Below are positions 1 through 8,052 of a stretch of 64,000 nt of DNA, piece by piece. Both the position numbers and the translations under genes were made by a program. The notes below the pieces were generated by a model that made no database searches, was not told where the DNA came from, and saw only the letters and a program-made list of their open reading frames with translations. This DNA is from Chromatiales bacterium (GTDB lineage: Bacteria > Pseudomonadota > Gammaproteobacteria > Poriferisulfidales > Oxydemutatoraceae), in NCBI GenBank assembly GCA_014323925.1, contig JACONC010000002.1, forward strand, positions 122,571-186,570. Reading direction: 5' to 3'. Position 1 is the first letter of the stretch. Each line of letters begins with the position of its first letter.

Positions 1-786
1 TAAGATACTATCTAATTCTTTTAGCTGCTCGGCTAAGGTGCCGTCAATTTCTTTTTGATCCATAACTGGGTCAGTCACCTCTGTGCCGTCGTAACGAACA
101 AATTGGATGTATGCTCCAGGAAACCAATAGCGAACATCGTTGCCTAACATTAAAATTGCCGTGACCGTCGGTTTACTCTCTGGTGTAATCAAGCGCAAGG
201 CACGCATTTGCTCATTCGTACTACGCTTGTTTTCTTGCAGTACTTCGGGTGTCACAGCACTAGGCAAATAATCACGCCTAAATTTCTCCATATCCAGATG
301 ATCCTCTATAGAAGTATCTGCCACCCCGTTCATGTCATACGGTAAATTTTGCCAATCACGCTTTTCGGTAAGATGTTTTTCCTCTTCTGCGGCAGCTTGG
401 TTACATGTCGGACCAACCCTGATATAACATCTATTACCAGCTCTGATGGGTGTATTCTTTGATGGTTCCACCTGTATGACTGCAATCTCGCAATTTTGCA
501 AATTTTTTTTAGCAACTTCTATGATTGGGGAAGGAAGAATTTTTCCGTCACCGCGTAATCCACTCAAATTTTTCAAAATAGCATCATCAATGGACAAACC
601 GGCACAGCTTTTGTCGTCTCTCAGTCCGACAAAAATAACTCCGGGTGTGTTGTGACCGGGCAAATCATTCGCAAACGCACAAATCACTTTGCGAATTTTA
701 TCCAGATCTTTGGCAGATTCGGTAAATTCCACTTGGTCGCTTTCACCGCGATGTATCCGTTTTATTAATTCACTGTCGCTAAACAT
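1..786 (-). CDS. AlbA_2/Schlafen-type putative DNA-binding protein (partial)
   Basis: Reading the minus strand from an ATG at 786 gives 262 codons without a stop before the left edge, so the C-terminus lies outside the window. The N-terminus (FSDSELIKRIHRGESDQVEF) followed by a segment rich in G-V-I-F-V-G and later RAGNRCYIRVG is the usual pattern of the AlbA_2 (Schlafen AlbA-like) domain found in bacterial putative transcriptional regulators and some defence proteins. The following part (about residues 150-262) is less typical and I do not assign it. No operon partner is visible. Family assignment is inferred from motif pattern only. Confidence 0.7.
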   Translation of the reverse strand, partial: MFSDSELIKRIHRGESDQVEFTESAKDLDKIRKVICAFANDLPGHNTPGVIFVGLRDDKSCAGLSIDDAILKNLSGLRGDGKILPSPIIEVAKKNLQNCEIAVIQVEPSKNTPIRAGNRCYIRVGPTCNQAAAEEEKHLTEKRDWQNLPYDMNGVADTSIEDHLDMEKFRRDYLPSAVTPEVLQENKRSTNEQMRALRLITPESKPTVTAILMLGNDVRYWFPGAYIQFVRYDGTEVTDPVMDQKEIDGTLAEQLKELDSIL

Positions 787-1044
787 TATTCACTCTAATG
801 GTATTGCCAAGTTTGTCAGGTTATATAGTTCGTGCCATTCTAGCATGGGCGGTGATTCTAATGATCTTCTTGGATTTAGCTAGCCAAACCTACTAGGTAT
901 ATGGTTAAACATTCACCCGATAGCATCACGAGTAGTAGGCGAACACAAAAACAACGAAATACCTGCCAGAAGCCACAGAGAAGGCAATAATTAGCTTTGC
1001 TTTGTAGATTTATGTATATAATTACTTAAACTTCCAGTATGTAT

Positions 1045-1050
1045 TATAAT
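1045..1050 (+). promoter_or_regulatory. -10 box upstream of the arsR-type gene
   Basis: A perfect TATAAT lies 28 bp before the ArsR-type start codon in an AT-rich intergenic stretch (787-1078) that otherwise shows no gene. The -35 position is poor (TTACTT at 1022-1027), as would fit a promoter controlled by the adjacent regulator, but no clear operator palindrome could be picked out. Confidence 0.4.
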
Positions 1051-1078
1051 GTGATGGTAAAAGACACGGTAGTGATAT

Positions 1079-1438
1079 ATGGAAATAGTAAATAGCAATA
1101 AGGATATTAATAGTGTTGTGCCAACTGGCAGCATGGATCAGATTGTCGAGGATGCAGCCAAGACCTTGAAAGCGATGGCACATCCTCTGCGCCTCAAGAT
1201 ACTCTGTGTGATTGACAGTAGCGAGATGAATGTGCACGAGCTGGTAGAAAAAGTAGGCACATCTCAAAGCAATGTTTCGCAGCATTTATCAGTGTTAAGA
1301 GAAAAAAAAATACTAGCCTGTAGAAAAGACTCTAACCGCATGCTGTATCGCATAGGTGATCAGCGTACCTTAATGCTTATAGATATGATGCACAAAGTGT
1401 TTTGTTCGCATGTCACTAATGGCAACGGTTCCCTATAA
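1079..1438 (+). CDS. ArsR-family repressor, BigR/SqrR-like dithiol (persulfide) sensor
   Basis: This 119-residue winged-helix protein has the ArsR recognition helix region TSQSNVSQHLSVLREKKIL (about residues 61-79). It lacks the ELCVCDL metal-binding box of ArsR/SmtB metal sensors. Instead it has Cys43 (in RLKILCVID) and Cys109 (in KVFCSH), 66 residues apart. That is the spacing and position known for the redox-active cysteine pair of BigR and SqrR, which sense persulfide/hydrogen sulfide. A third cysteine, Cys81, is extra. It lies 7 bp ahead of a membrane rhodanese and the operon continues with a glutaredoxin, which fits sulfur-stress control. The sensor role is an inference; the ArsR fold is firm. 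Confidence 0.8.
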   Translation: MEIVNSNKDINSVVPTGSMDQIVEDAAKTLKAMAHPLRLKILCVIDSSEMNVHELVEKVGTSQSNVSQHLSVLREKKILACRKDSNRMLYRIGDQRTLMLIDMMHKVFCSHVTNGNGSL

Positions 1439-1445
1439 ATAAGAG

Positions 1446-1874
1446 ATGCCGAGCGACTACACCAGTTTTATTGCCGATAATTTATTTTTGGTTGCATTAT
1501 TTTTGATATTGCTAACCGCAATCATTATTACTGAGACTAAGAAACTAACAAAGAAATATAAAGATTTAACGCCTGCTCAAGCAGTGCAATTACTGAATCG
1601 GGAAAATGCGGTTATGATTGATGTACGCGAAGTAAGCGAGCTTAGCGGCGACGGCATAAGAGACGCTAAACACATGTCGTTTAGTACATTGACTAATCGC
1701 CTTGCCGAGTTGCTTAAAGCTAAAGATAAGCCGGTTATTGCTTTTTGTATGAACGGTTTCAAGTCCTCTAAAGCCTGTCGCTTGCTTTGCAAGCAAGGTT
1801 TTACTAAAGTTTATTGTCTAAAAGGAGGCATTGTGGCATGGAAAGACGCAAATATGCCGGTGGTTAAAAAATGA
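1446..1874 (+). CDS. yibN: Membrane-anchored rhodanese-like protein (YibN type)
   Basis: The 142-residue product begins with one hydrophobic segment (about residues 8-28, FIADNLFLVALFLILLTAII) followed by a cytoplasmic rhodanese domain. The active-site cysteine is Cys101 in AFCMNGFKSS, and the domain ends with the usual GGIVAWK. Rhodaneses move sulfane sulfur from donors to thiol acceptors. The order yibN-grxC-secB-gpsA matches Escherichia coli, which supports the name. The stop overlaps the next ATG (ATGA), so translation is probably coupled. Placement behind a BigR/SqrR-like repressor suggests a part in persulfide handling. Confidence 0.85.
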   Translation: MPSDYTSFIADNLFLVALFLILLTAIIITETKKLTKKYKDLTPAQAVQLLNRENAVMIDVREVSELSGDGIRDAKHMSFSTLTNRLAELLKAKDKPVIAFCMNGFKSSKACRLLCKQGFTKVYCLKGGIVAWKDANMPVVKK

Positions 1875-2143
1875 ACCAGCCTAAAGTTTTAGTTTACACT
1901 TCGGCTAATTGCCCCTACTGCGCTTGGTCTAAGAAACTGCTTGATAAAAAACAAGCCAATTACGAGGAAATTAGAGTAGATCAAGACGATGCTGCCAGAA
2001 TACGACTACAGAAACTTACCAAACGCACATCAGTGCCACAGATATTTATAGATGATACGCACATCGGCGGATACCAAGACATGGTAGAACTAGACCAAGA
2101 CGGTGAACTGGACAAACTATTATGCGGGGGCAGGGAATCTTAA
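1871..2143 (+). CDS. grxC: Glutaredoxin 3
   Basis: A single-domain glutaredoxin of 90 residues with the dithiol active site CPYC at Cys14-Cys17, the cis-proline segment TSVPQIFID and the glutathione-binding GGYQD motif. It reduces disulfides and mixed glutathione disulfides in the cytoplasm. The start overlaps the end of the rhodanese gene by 4 bp and secB follows after 35 bp, the same order as in E. coli. Confidence 0.93.
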   Translation: MNQPKVLVYTSANCPYCAWSKKLLDKKQANYEEIRVDQDDAARIRLQKLTKRTSVPQIFIDDTHIGGYQDMVELDQDGELDKLLCGGRES

Positions 2144-2178
2144 CCCTATTGGCCAATACTCAATGATATACGAAAACT

Positions 2179-2619
2179 ATGATTGAAGTTAAAAGCATAT
2201 ACATTAAGGATGCTTCTTTTGAATCTCCACATACCCCTAAAATACTCGATTTACAATGGAATCCTAATGTAGATATCGATATGCATAGTATAAACGGAAA
2301 GATAGAAGAAGCAGACAATCTCTACGAGTCAATACTGCAAATAACGGTGACTGCCAAACACGAAGAAACAACTATTTTTATGGTCGAAGTAGAACAAGCC
2401 GGAGTCTTTCAAATATCGGAGCTGAGTGGCGAGGAACTGAACAAAGCACTACAAGTAGATTGTCCAAATATTCTTTTCCCTTATGCACGCGAAGCCATAT
2501 CTAGTATAGTTTCTAGGGGAGGATTCCCACAACTACTGTTAGCACCTATTAATTTCAAGAGTATCTATCTACAAAAAAATTATGCAAAAAAAGAGCGGAT
2601 GACCGGCAAACCTCACTAG
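2179..2619 (+). CDS. secB: Protein-export chaperone SecB
   Basis: A 146-residue protein in the size range of SecB, with the family's conserved end-of-domain stretch CPNILFPYAREAISSIVSRGG followed by FPQLLLAPINF. SecB is a homotetrameric cytoplasmic chaperone that keeps preproteins unfolded and hands them to SecA. It sits between grxC and gpsA as in many gammaproteobacteria. gpsA begins one base after its stop codon. Confidence 0.95.
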   Translation: MIEVKSIYIKDASFESPHTPKILDLQWNPNVDIDMHSINGKIEEADNLYESILQITVTAKHEETTIFMVEVEQAGVFQISELSGEELNKALQVDCPNILFPYAREAISSIVSRGGFPQLLLAPINFKSIYLQKNYAKKERMTGKPH

Positions 2620-2620
2620 A

Positions 2621-3616
2621 ATGCACAAATTAACCATTCTTGGTGCCGGTATATGGGGTACTGCGCTTGCTATACAATTCGGTAACCGTGGTTGCCAAGT
2701 CAGTTTGTGGGGACGAAATCAAACCCTAATCTCACAAATGGCAATCTCTCGTTTTAACGCAACTTACCTACCCAATATTAAGCTACCCGACGCAATAACA
2801 TTTTATAAAGACCTAGATACTGCCATTGCCGCCGGTGACATTATTTTGTTGGTCACACCCAGTGGATCTATACCACAGCTGATTAAGCGGATTGCCCCTG
2901 TCATTAACTCTCGACATCAAGGAATAGCATGGGCATGCAAAGGTATAGAAGTGAATAGCGGGCGTTGGACGCACGAAGTAATATCGGAAGTGGTACCCCA
3001 CTTGCCGTTGGCAGCTATATCAGGACCCTCTTTTGCCCAAGAAGTAGCTATTGGGCTACCAACAGCTTTGGTTATCGCTTGCGAACAGGAGCCCTTTGGA
3101 CGTACGCTTGCCGAAATGTTGCACAGCGATACACTGCGTGTTTATACAACGACTGATGTGATAGGTGTAGAATGTGGCGGTGCGTTGAAAAATGTTATCG
3201 CTATTGCAGCTGGCATATCAGAAGGTCTAAGGCTCGGAGAAAATGCAAAAGCGGCACTGGTCACACGCGGCATAGCCGAAGTTATAAGATTTACTCAAGC
3301 AATAGGAGGGCATCGAGAAACCATTGTCGGTTTAGCTGGTATAGGTGATATTATGCTATCGTGTTCAAGCAACAGTTCACGCAATCACAATTTCGGCAAA
3401 ATGATAGTAAAATACGGGAGTGCTCAAAAAGCACGCGATAAAAACACCAAAGTCGTCGAAGGTGTGGATACCGCAAATGCAGTATTGAGAATAGCACAAC
3501 GACACAACATAGAAATGCCTATTTGCGAACAAATTGCGTTGATTTTAGCCGACCGGATCACTGCTGAGCAGGCAGTCAAGCAACTATTACAACGACAAGC
3601 ACCCTTTAAAGCCTGA
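2621..3616 (+). CDS. gpsA: Glycerol-3-phosphate dehydrogenase [NAD(P)+]
   Basis: At 331 residues this is full length. It carries an N-terminal Rossmann motif (GAGIWGTALAIQFGNRG), the GPSFAQEVA segment and the catalytic-lysine helix region CGGALKNVIAIAAGISEGL. It reduces dihydroxyacetone phosphate to sn-glycerol 3-phosphate for phospholipid synthesis. It is translationally tight with secB. Confidence 0.96.
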   Translation: MHKLTILGAGIWGTALAIQFGNRGCQVSLWGRNQTLISQMAISRFNATYLPNIKLPDAITFYKDLDTAIAAGDIILLVTPSGSIPQLIKRIAPVINSRHQGIAWACKGIEVNSGRWTHEVISEVVPHLPLAAISGPSFAQEVAIGLPTALVIACEQEPFGRTLAEMLHSDTLRVYTTTDVIGVECGGALKNVIAIAAGISEGLRLGENAKAALVTRGIAEVIRFTQAIGGHRETIVGLAGIGDIMLSCSSNSSRNHNFGKMIVKYGSAQKARDKNTKVVEGVDTANAVLRIAQRHNIEMPICEQIALILADRITAEQAVKQLLQRQAPFKA

Positions 3617-3678
3617 TAGGCGGTCAAGTACTTTTATCGGTATGCGGCATGGATAAAGAAATATCTCATAAGGATGCT

Positions 3679-4623
3679 ATGCTCGGCGTAGAGTTCTGTG
3701 GCTTACATTTTAATTCGCCCTTGGTGTTGTTATCAGGCTGTGTGGGTTTCGGTGATGAATATACTCGTGTCAATGGCTTTGCGCTGCAAGAGGTCGGTGC
3801 AGTTTGTCTTAAAGGCATCACTTTGGAAGCACGTAGCGGCAACCCTGCACATCGGATTGCTGAGACAGAAGATGGAATGTTGAATGCTATTGGCTTGCAA
3901 AACCCAGGCATAGATACATTTATCAATGATATATTACCGACGCTAGATTTTGCCAAAACGCGTTATATCGCTAATATCTCAGGGAACTCCGTTGCTCAAT
4001 ACGGCGAGTTGGCAAACCGATTAGACGACACCAATATTGACGCAATAGAGATTAATATCTCATGCCCTAATATAAAAAAAGGCGGCACTGAATTTGGCAA
4101 CGATGCAGTGATTTCGGCACAAATCGTTAACATTTGTCGTAAAGCCACTTCCAAACCTCTGATTACCAAGCTATCTCCCAATCAAGCTGATATTGCCAAA
4201 AATGCAAAGTATTGTCTTGAAGCCGGTAGCGATGCTTTTTCGGTTATCAACACGATTCCTGGTATAGCGATAGACATAGAAAACCGTACACCCGTATTGG
4301 GTAATAATTGCGGTGGTTTATCGGGACCGGCAATTAAGCCTATAGCCTTGCTTAAGGTATTGGAGGTCTATCAAGTATGCCGTCCGCACAACATACCAAT
4401 TATAGGACAAGGCGGCATAAGTCATGGATGCGATGCAGTTGAGTTTATGCTGGCCGGTGCAACCGCAGTCGGCATAGGAACCGCTCTGTTTTACGAACCG
4501 TTAATCTGCGCAGAGATTAATCGTTATATTACTGACTACCTTACCCGACACAAGCTACCGAATGTAAAGACTCTCGTGGGCACTGTTAAAATGCACAATG
4601 TCAACTTAAACTCTGGCATTTAA
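3679..4623 (+). CDS. pyrD: Dihydroorotate dehydrogenase, class 1B-like catalytic subunit
   Basis: The protein has the class 1 signatures: AIGLQNPGID near residue 75, the SCPN active-site loop with IKKGGTEFG after it, and the FMN phosphate-binding end (IGQGGI, then GATAVGIGTAL). The IGLQNPG and SCPN-I-K-x-GG-x-x-FG patterns match PyrDB (class 1B), which normally works with the iron-sulfur/FAD subunit PyrK. Most gammaproteobacteria use the membrane-associated class 2 enzyme. No pyrK lies in this window. I prefer the ATG at 3679, which has AAGGA four bases upstream; an ATG at 3649 would add ten residues but has no ribosome-binding site. Confidence 0.85.
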   Translation: MLGVEFCGLHFNSPLVLLSGCVGFGDEYTRVNGFALQEVGAVCLKGITLEARSGNPAHRIAETEDGMLNAIGLQNPGIDTFINDILPTLDFAKTRYIANISGNSVAQYGELANRLDDTNIDAIEINISCPNIKKGGTEFGNDAVISAQIVNICRKATSKPLITKLSPNQADIAKNAKYCLEAGSDAFSVINTIPGIAIDIENRTPVLGNNCGGLSGPAIKPIALLKVLEVYQVCRPHNIPIIGQGGISHGCDAVEFMLAGATAVGIGTALFYEPLICAEINRYITDYLTRHKLPNVKTLVGTVKMHNVNLNSGI

Positions 4624-4628
4624 GAAAA

Positions 4629-4917
4629 ATGATTATTTCACATAAACTCAAAATCATATATATAAAGTTAAGAAAAGTTGCCGGCACCTCTTTTGAAGTG
4701 GCGCTGTCAAGATACTGCGGTGCCGACGACATATTGACTCCGACGCCCTGCTCAAGGTAGCTCTCTCTATGAAGTCTACTCTAGATACCCCGAGGTAAAA
4801 TCTATGATAGATAAAATACACGATGAAAATTGGCATAACTATGAGTTGATTAGAAAGTATTGGCCGGTATATAAATCCGAACTGGAAGATACTTTGAGTG
4901 GTTCGCAGAACCCATAA
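4629..4917 (+). pseudogene. Sulfotransferase-like gene, internally deleted (remnant 1)
   Basis: From the ATG at 4629 the frame reads MIISHKLKIIYIKLRKVAGT and on to CGADDILTP, the start typical of the bacterial sulfotransferase family (K-x-x-x-I-x-x-K-x-x-x-AGTS), then reaches an early stop. A second frame with no start resumes as YEVYSRYPEV and ends with ELIRKYWPVYKSELEDTL and a stop at 4915-4917. Both ends of a longer gene therefore remain while the middle is lost and the frame is broken. The same two ends occur in the remnant at 41152. It lies 5 bp after pyrD and runs up to hda. Confidence 0.75.
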
Positions 4918-4921
4918 GCCG

Positions 4922-5641
4922 CTACACGCGGGGCATTTCTGCGAGCACCCGTTTGACGAATGGAATGGTAAGGCGATGCTTGCATTGGAAGCCTACTCGA
5001 CTAATATGATTGACGACTTTGATTAAAGAATCCATATCACGAGGATAGTGGTTTAGTAGATAAGTGATAGCCACCGCCGGTATTTCTGTACCGTTTAGCT
5101 TGGCGTGTAAAGCGAGTGCTGCAGGTTTATGTTCATCAGTGATAGCGGTTAATTTATGAACACTGCCCCATAAAAGTCGCGACTTCAAATCAGACAACCG
5201 TAGCGCCAACTGTCTGGGATTACTGCGTCCGGCCACCAGCAAACAGCCATTCTCATCGCGCACCCTATTAATCAAGTTAAAAAGTGGACCTTCAATATCT
5301 ATTTTCGACTCGGCAATGAACTCAGCTTCGTCTATGCAGACAAGATCTACTGACTCTAAGCCGTTGAGTATAGAACTGACTTTGTCACCGACAAGTTGCA
5401 AGGGCAGATAAATGCTACGCTTTGACCGATGCGTTATTGCGCTACAAGTCGCTTGCAATAAATGGCTTTTACCACTGCTTGGTGGTCCCCACAGATAAGT
5501 TTGGTAGCTTACACCTAGATTAGATTGGCATAAATGATGCAGATGGTCTACTACAGTTTTATTATTTGTCGGCAAGAAATTATCAAAGACTTTGTTTTTC
5601 TGTGGGCCAAAGCGTAACAATAGTTGCTTAGATAAACTCAT
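4922..5641 (-). CDS. hda: DnaA regulatory inactivator Hda
   Basis: A 239-residue DnaA-like AAA+ protein without the DNA-binding domain IV. It has Walker A (WGPPSSGKSHLL), Walker B (LVCIDEAEFI) and the arginine-containing sensor region SRLLWG. The N-terminal KQLLLRFG resembles the beta-clamp-binding peptide of Hda. Hda with the DNA-loaded clamp triggers ATP hydrolysis by DnaA and so limits re-initiation. It follows the CDP-alcohol phosphatidyltransferase gene on the same strand, an arrangement common near purM in gammaproteobacteria. Confidence 0.9.
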   Translation of the reverse strand: MSLSKQLLLRFGPQKNKVFDNFLPTNNKTVVDHLHHLCQSNLGVSYQTYLWGPPSSGKSHLLQATCSAITHRSKRSIYLPLQLVGDKVSSILNGLESVDLVCIDEAEFIAESKIDIEGPLFNLINRVRDENGCLLVAGRSNPRQLALRLSDLKSRLLWGSVHKLTAITDEHKPAALALHAKLNGTEIPAVAITYLLNHYPRDMDSLIKVVNHISRVGFQCKHRLTIPFVKRVLAEMPRV

Positions 5642-5719
5642 GCCGGTAGTCTATTTAGTTGTGATAACCGATATTTACCCATATGCAATAGTTTTGCAAA
5701 TAACTTTATAATGCATAAG

Positions 5720-6262
5720 TTATCTAGCTGAGGCTTTAATCGCATTACGTCCCCATATCCATATATAACCAACACCGCTCAACACAGTAGTCACCGTAAC
5801 TACGGTGATAAGTCCACTGATCCACTGTTGCGGAACAAAGTTGATTTGGCTGTATATCACAATGACGGTTAGCAATAACTGGAAAAAAGTATTCACTTTG
5901 CTAATGATCGATGGCGCGGCGAGAAATTGTTCAATATATAAATAATATGCACCACCGCCAATCACGATGATTAGATCTCGAGCGACGATAAGCAATACCA
6001 GCCATACCGGCAACAAATCGATATAAGCTAGCATCACCGTAGCACCGACCAGCATCATCTTGTCGCAGACAGGGTCGAAAAAACCACCAAAGCGAGAGAT
6101 ACAATTGAGTTTTTTAGCTAGAAAACCGTCAACTGCATCGCTCAAACCCATAAAAATAATCAAATAAAGCGCAGCGGAAAAGTGACCAAGATATAATAGA
6201 TACATCAACACTGGCACTAACAAAAGCCGAATAGCGGTCAATAGATTAGGTATATTGCTCAT
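5720..6262 (-). CDS. CDP-alcohol phosphatidyltransferase family protein (PgsA-like paralogue)
   Basis: A membrane protein of 180 residues with about five hydrophobic segments. The catalytic CDP-alcohol phosphotransferase motif begins at DGFLAKK and ends GGFFDPVCDK, so it follows DG-x2-A-[RK]-x8-G-x3-D-x3-D with lysine in place of the usual arginine. A second and canonical copy, pgsA, lies at 41423. This one occupies the common hda/purM neighbourhood slot, and its substrate is uncertain. It is divergent from purM. Confidence 0.85.
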   Translation of the reverse strand: MSNIPNLLTAIRLLLVPVLMYLLYLGHFSAALYLIIFMGLSDAVDGFLAKKLNCISRFGGFFDPVCDKMMLVGATVMLAYIDLLPVWLVLLIVARDLIIVIGGGAYYLYIEQFLAAPSIISKVNTFFQLLLTVIVIYSQINFVPQQWISGLITVVTVTTVLSGVGYIWIWGRNAIKASAR

Positions 6263-6342
6263 TATTAAGATTCATTATGGTTATTCAAGTCTACCTTGAA
6301 TCAGGTAAAATTATATTTTAACTCAAAGCTAAAAATATTCTA

Positions 6343-7407
6343 ATGCCTAATCATTCATATAAAAATGCAAGCCAGCATTATCGTCAGGCTGGTGTAGATA
6401 TAGCGGCCGGCGAGATGCTGGTTGCTAAAATCAAACGACTGTCTAAGCAAACAAACCGTGAGGGTGTGATAAGCGGTATCGGCGGATTCGCCGGTTTATT
6501 TGATTTAGCGGCAGCAGCAAACTATCAAGCACCAGTGATGTTGGCGGCAACTGACGGTGTCGGCACCAAGTTAAAGATCGCGCACGCTATGCACAAGCAC
6601 GACACAATCGGCATAGATTTGGTAGCCATGTGCGTAAACGATATACTCGCACAAGGCGGAGAGCCAATTTTTTTCCTTGACTACTTGGCTTGCGGAAAAC
6701 TACATGTAGATACTATGTATACCATTGTCCAAGGCATCGTGCAAGGCTGCAAAGAAGCAAACGCTGCACTGATAGGCGGCGAGACCGCCGAAATGCCAGG
6801 CTGCTATCCGCAAGATCAATACGATGTTGCCGGTTTTGCCATTGGTTTGGCTGAACGCAATAACTTGCTACCTAAGACGAACATCAAAGCAGACGATATT
6901 ATCATTGGTATTGCATCGAGCGGACTACATTCTAACGGCTATTCGGTGATTAATAAGCTGATAGCTGAACATCGCATCAAGCTCAATGAAACACTAGACG
7001 GCAGTACTCTGGGTGCCCTTTTATTAAAACCAACAACTATCTATGTAAGTGCGTTGCTACCTTTGATACAGCAAGGACTAGTCACTGCGTTGGCGCACAT
7101 TACTGGTGGCGGTATAACCTCGAACCTGCCCAGAGTCCTACCTGCGCATCATTGTGCGCTTATCGATAAAAAAGGTTGGCCACGACCGATCATCTTTGAT
7201 TGGCTACAAAAAGAATGTGCATTAGCCGACGAAGAAATGCTGAGCGTCTACAACTGCGGTATAGGAATGATACTGATAACCACCACCGAACATCAAGCAG
7301 CTGTTATGCATCAACTAGAGCTTGCACAGCTACCCGCTTGGCTGATAGGCAGAGTTAAACAGAGTAAAGCTAAAAGTCCTTATGTTGAATACTCTGAACA
7401 TCGTTAG
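6343..7407 (+). CDS. purM: Phosphoribosylformylglycinamidine cyclo-ligase (AIR synthetase)
   Basis: A full-length enzyme of 354 residues with the conserved TDGVGTKLKIA, GGETAEMPG and GGGITSNLPRVLP motifs. It converts FGAM to aminoimidazole ribotide using ATP in purine synthesis. purN follows after 6 bp, the standard purMN operon. Confidence 0.97.
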   Translation: MPNHSYKNASQHYRQAGVDIAAGEMLVAKIKRLSKQTNREGVISGIGGFAGLFDLAAAANYQAPVMLAATDGVGTKLKIAHAMHKHDTIGIDLVAMCVNDILAQGGEPIFFLDYLACGKLHVDTMYTIVQGIVQGCKEANAALIGGETAEMPGCYPQDQYDVAGFAIGLAERNNLLPKTNIKADDIIIGIASSGLHSNGYSVINKLIAEHRIKLNETLDGSTLGALLLKPTTIYVSALLPLIQQGLVTALAHITGGGITSNLPRVLPAHHCALIDKKGWPRPIIFDWLQKECALADEEMLSVYNCGIGMILITTTEHQAAVMHQLELAQLPAWLIGRVKQSKAKSPYVEYSEHR

Positions 7408-7413
7408 TAGCTG

Positions 7414-8052
7414 GTGAAGAGAATCGTCGTTTTGGTCTCCGGGCGCGGTAGTAACCTGCAAGCATTAATAGCAGGTGTGGAGACAGGCTCTATCAGCGGA
7501 AAAATTGTAGGGGTGATTAGCGATAGAACCGATGCTGTTGCTATTGAAAAAGCAAAGTATGAAAAAATTGCCACATCGGTAGTTGATGCTAAAACTACCC
7601 GCTCACACAATCACTTTGAGACCACCTTAATGAATGCCGTGCAGCAGTATCAGCCCGACTTGATACTGTTAGCTGGCTTCATGAGGATATTGAGTGCACA
7701 ATTCGTCAAATTTTTTGCAGGGAGTATTATGAATATCCATCCATCTTTGTTACCTGCTTATAAAGGTCTAAACACGCACCGTCGTGTATTGGCTGCCGGT
7801 GAGAAAGCACACGGATGCAGTGTACATTTTGTAACATCGGAATTGGATGGCGGACCATTGATAGCGCAAGCGCGGGTTAGTGTTAAAGCCGATGATACAC
7901 CGCAGACGCTTGCTCAGCGCGTGCTACTAGAAGAACATAGAATATATCCGTATGCGGTCGCTCTGTTTTGTGCAGACCGCATCAAAATGGATGGTGGAGA
8001 ATGCCTATTGGACGATAAGGTTTTAGAACAGCCGTTGCACCTTAATCAGTAA
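7414..8052 (+). CDS. purN: Phosphoribosylglycinamide formyltransferase
   Basis: A 212-residue GAR transformylase that starts with GTG. The catalytic residues are present in NIHPSLLPAYKG (Asn and His) and ELDGGPLIAQ (Asp). It transfers the formyl group of 10-formyltetrahydrofolate to GAR. It follows purM in the same operon. Its 3' end overlaps the 3' end of the convergent transporter gene by 11 bp. Confidence 0.96.
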   Translation: MKRIVVLVSGRGSNLQALIAGVETGSISGKIVGVISDRTDAVAIEKAKYEKIATSVVDAKTTRSHNHFETTLMNAVQQYQPDLILLAGFMRILSAQFVKFFAGSIMNIHPSLLPAYKGLNTHRRVLAAGEKAHGCSVHFVTSELDGGPLIAQARVSVKADDTPQTLAQRVLLEEHRIYPYAVALFCADRIKMDGGECLLDDKVLEQPLHLNQ

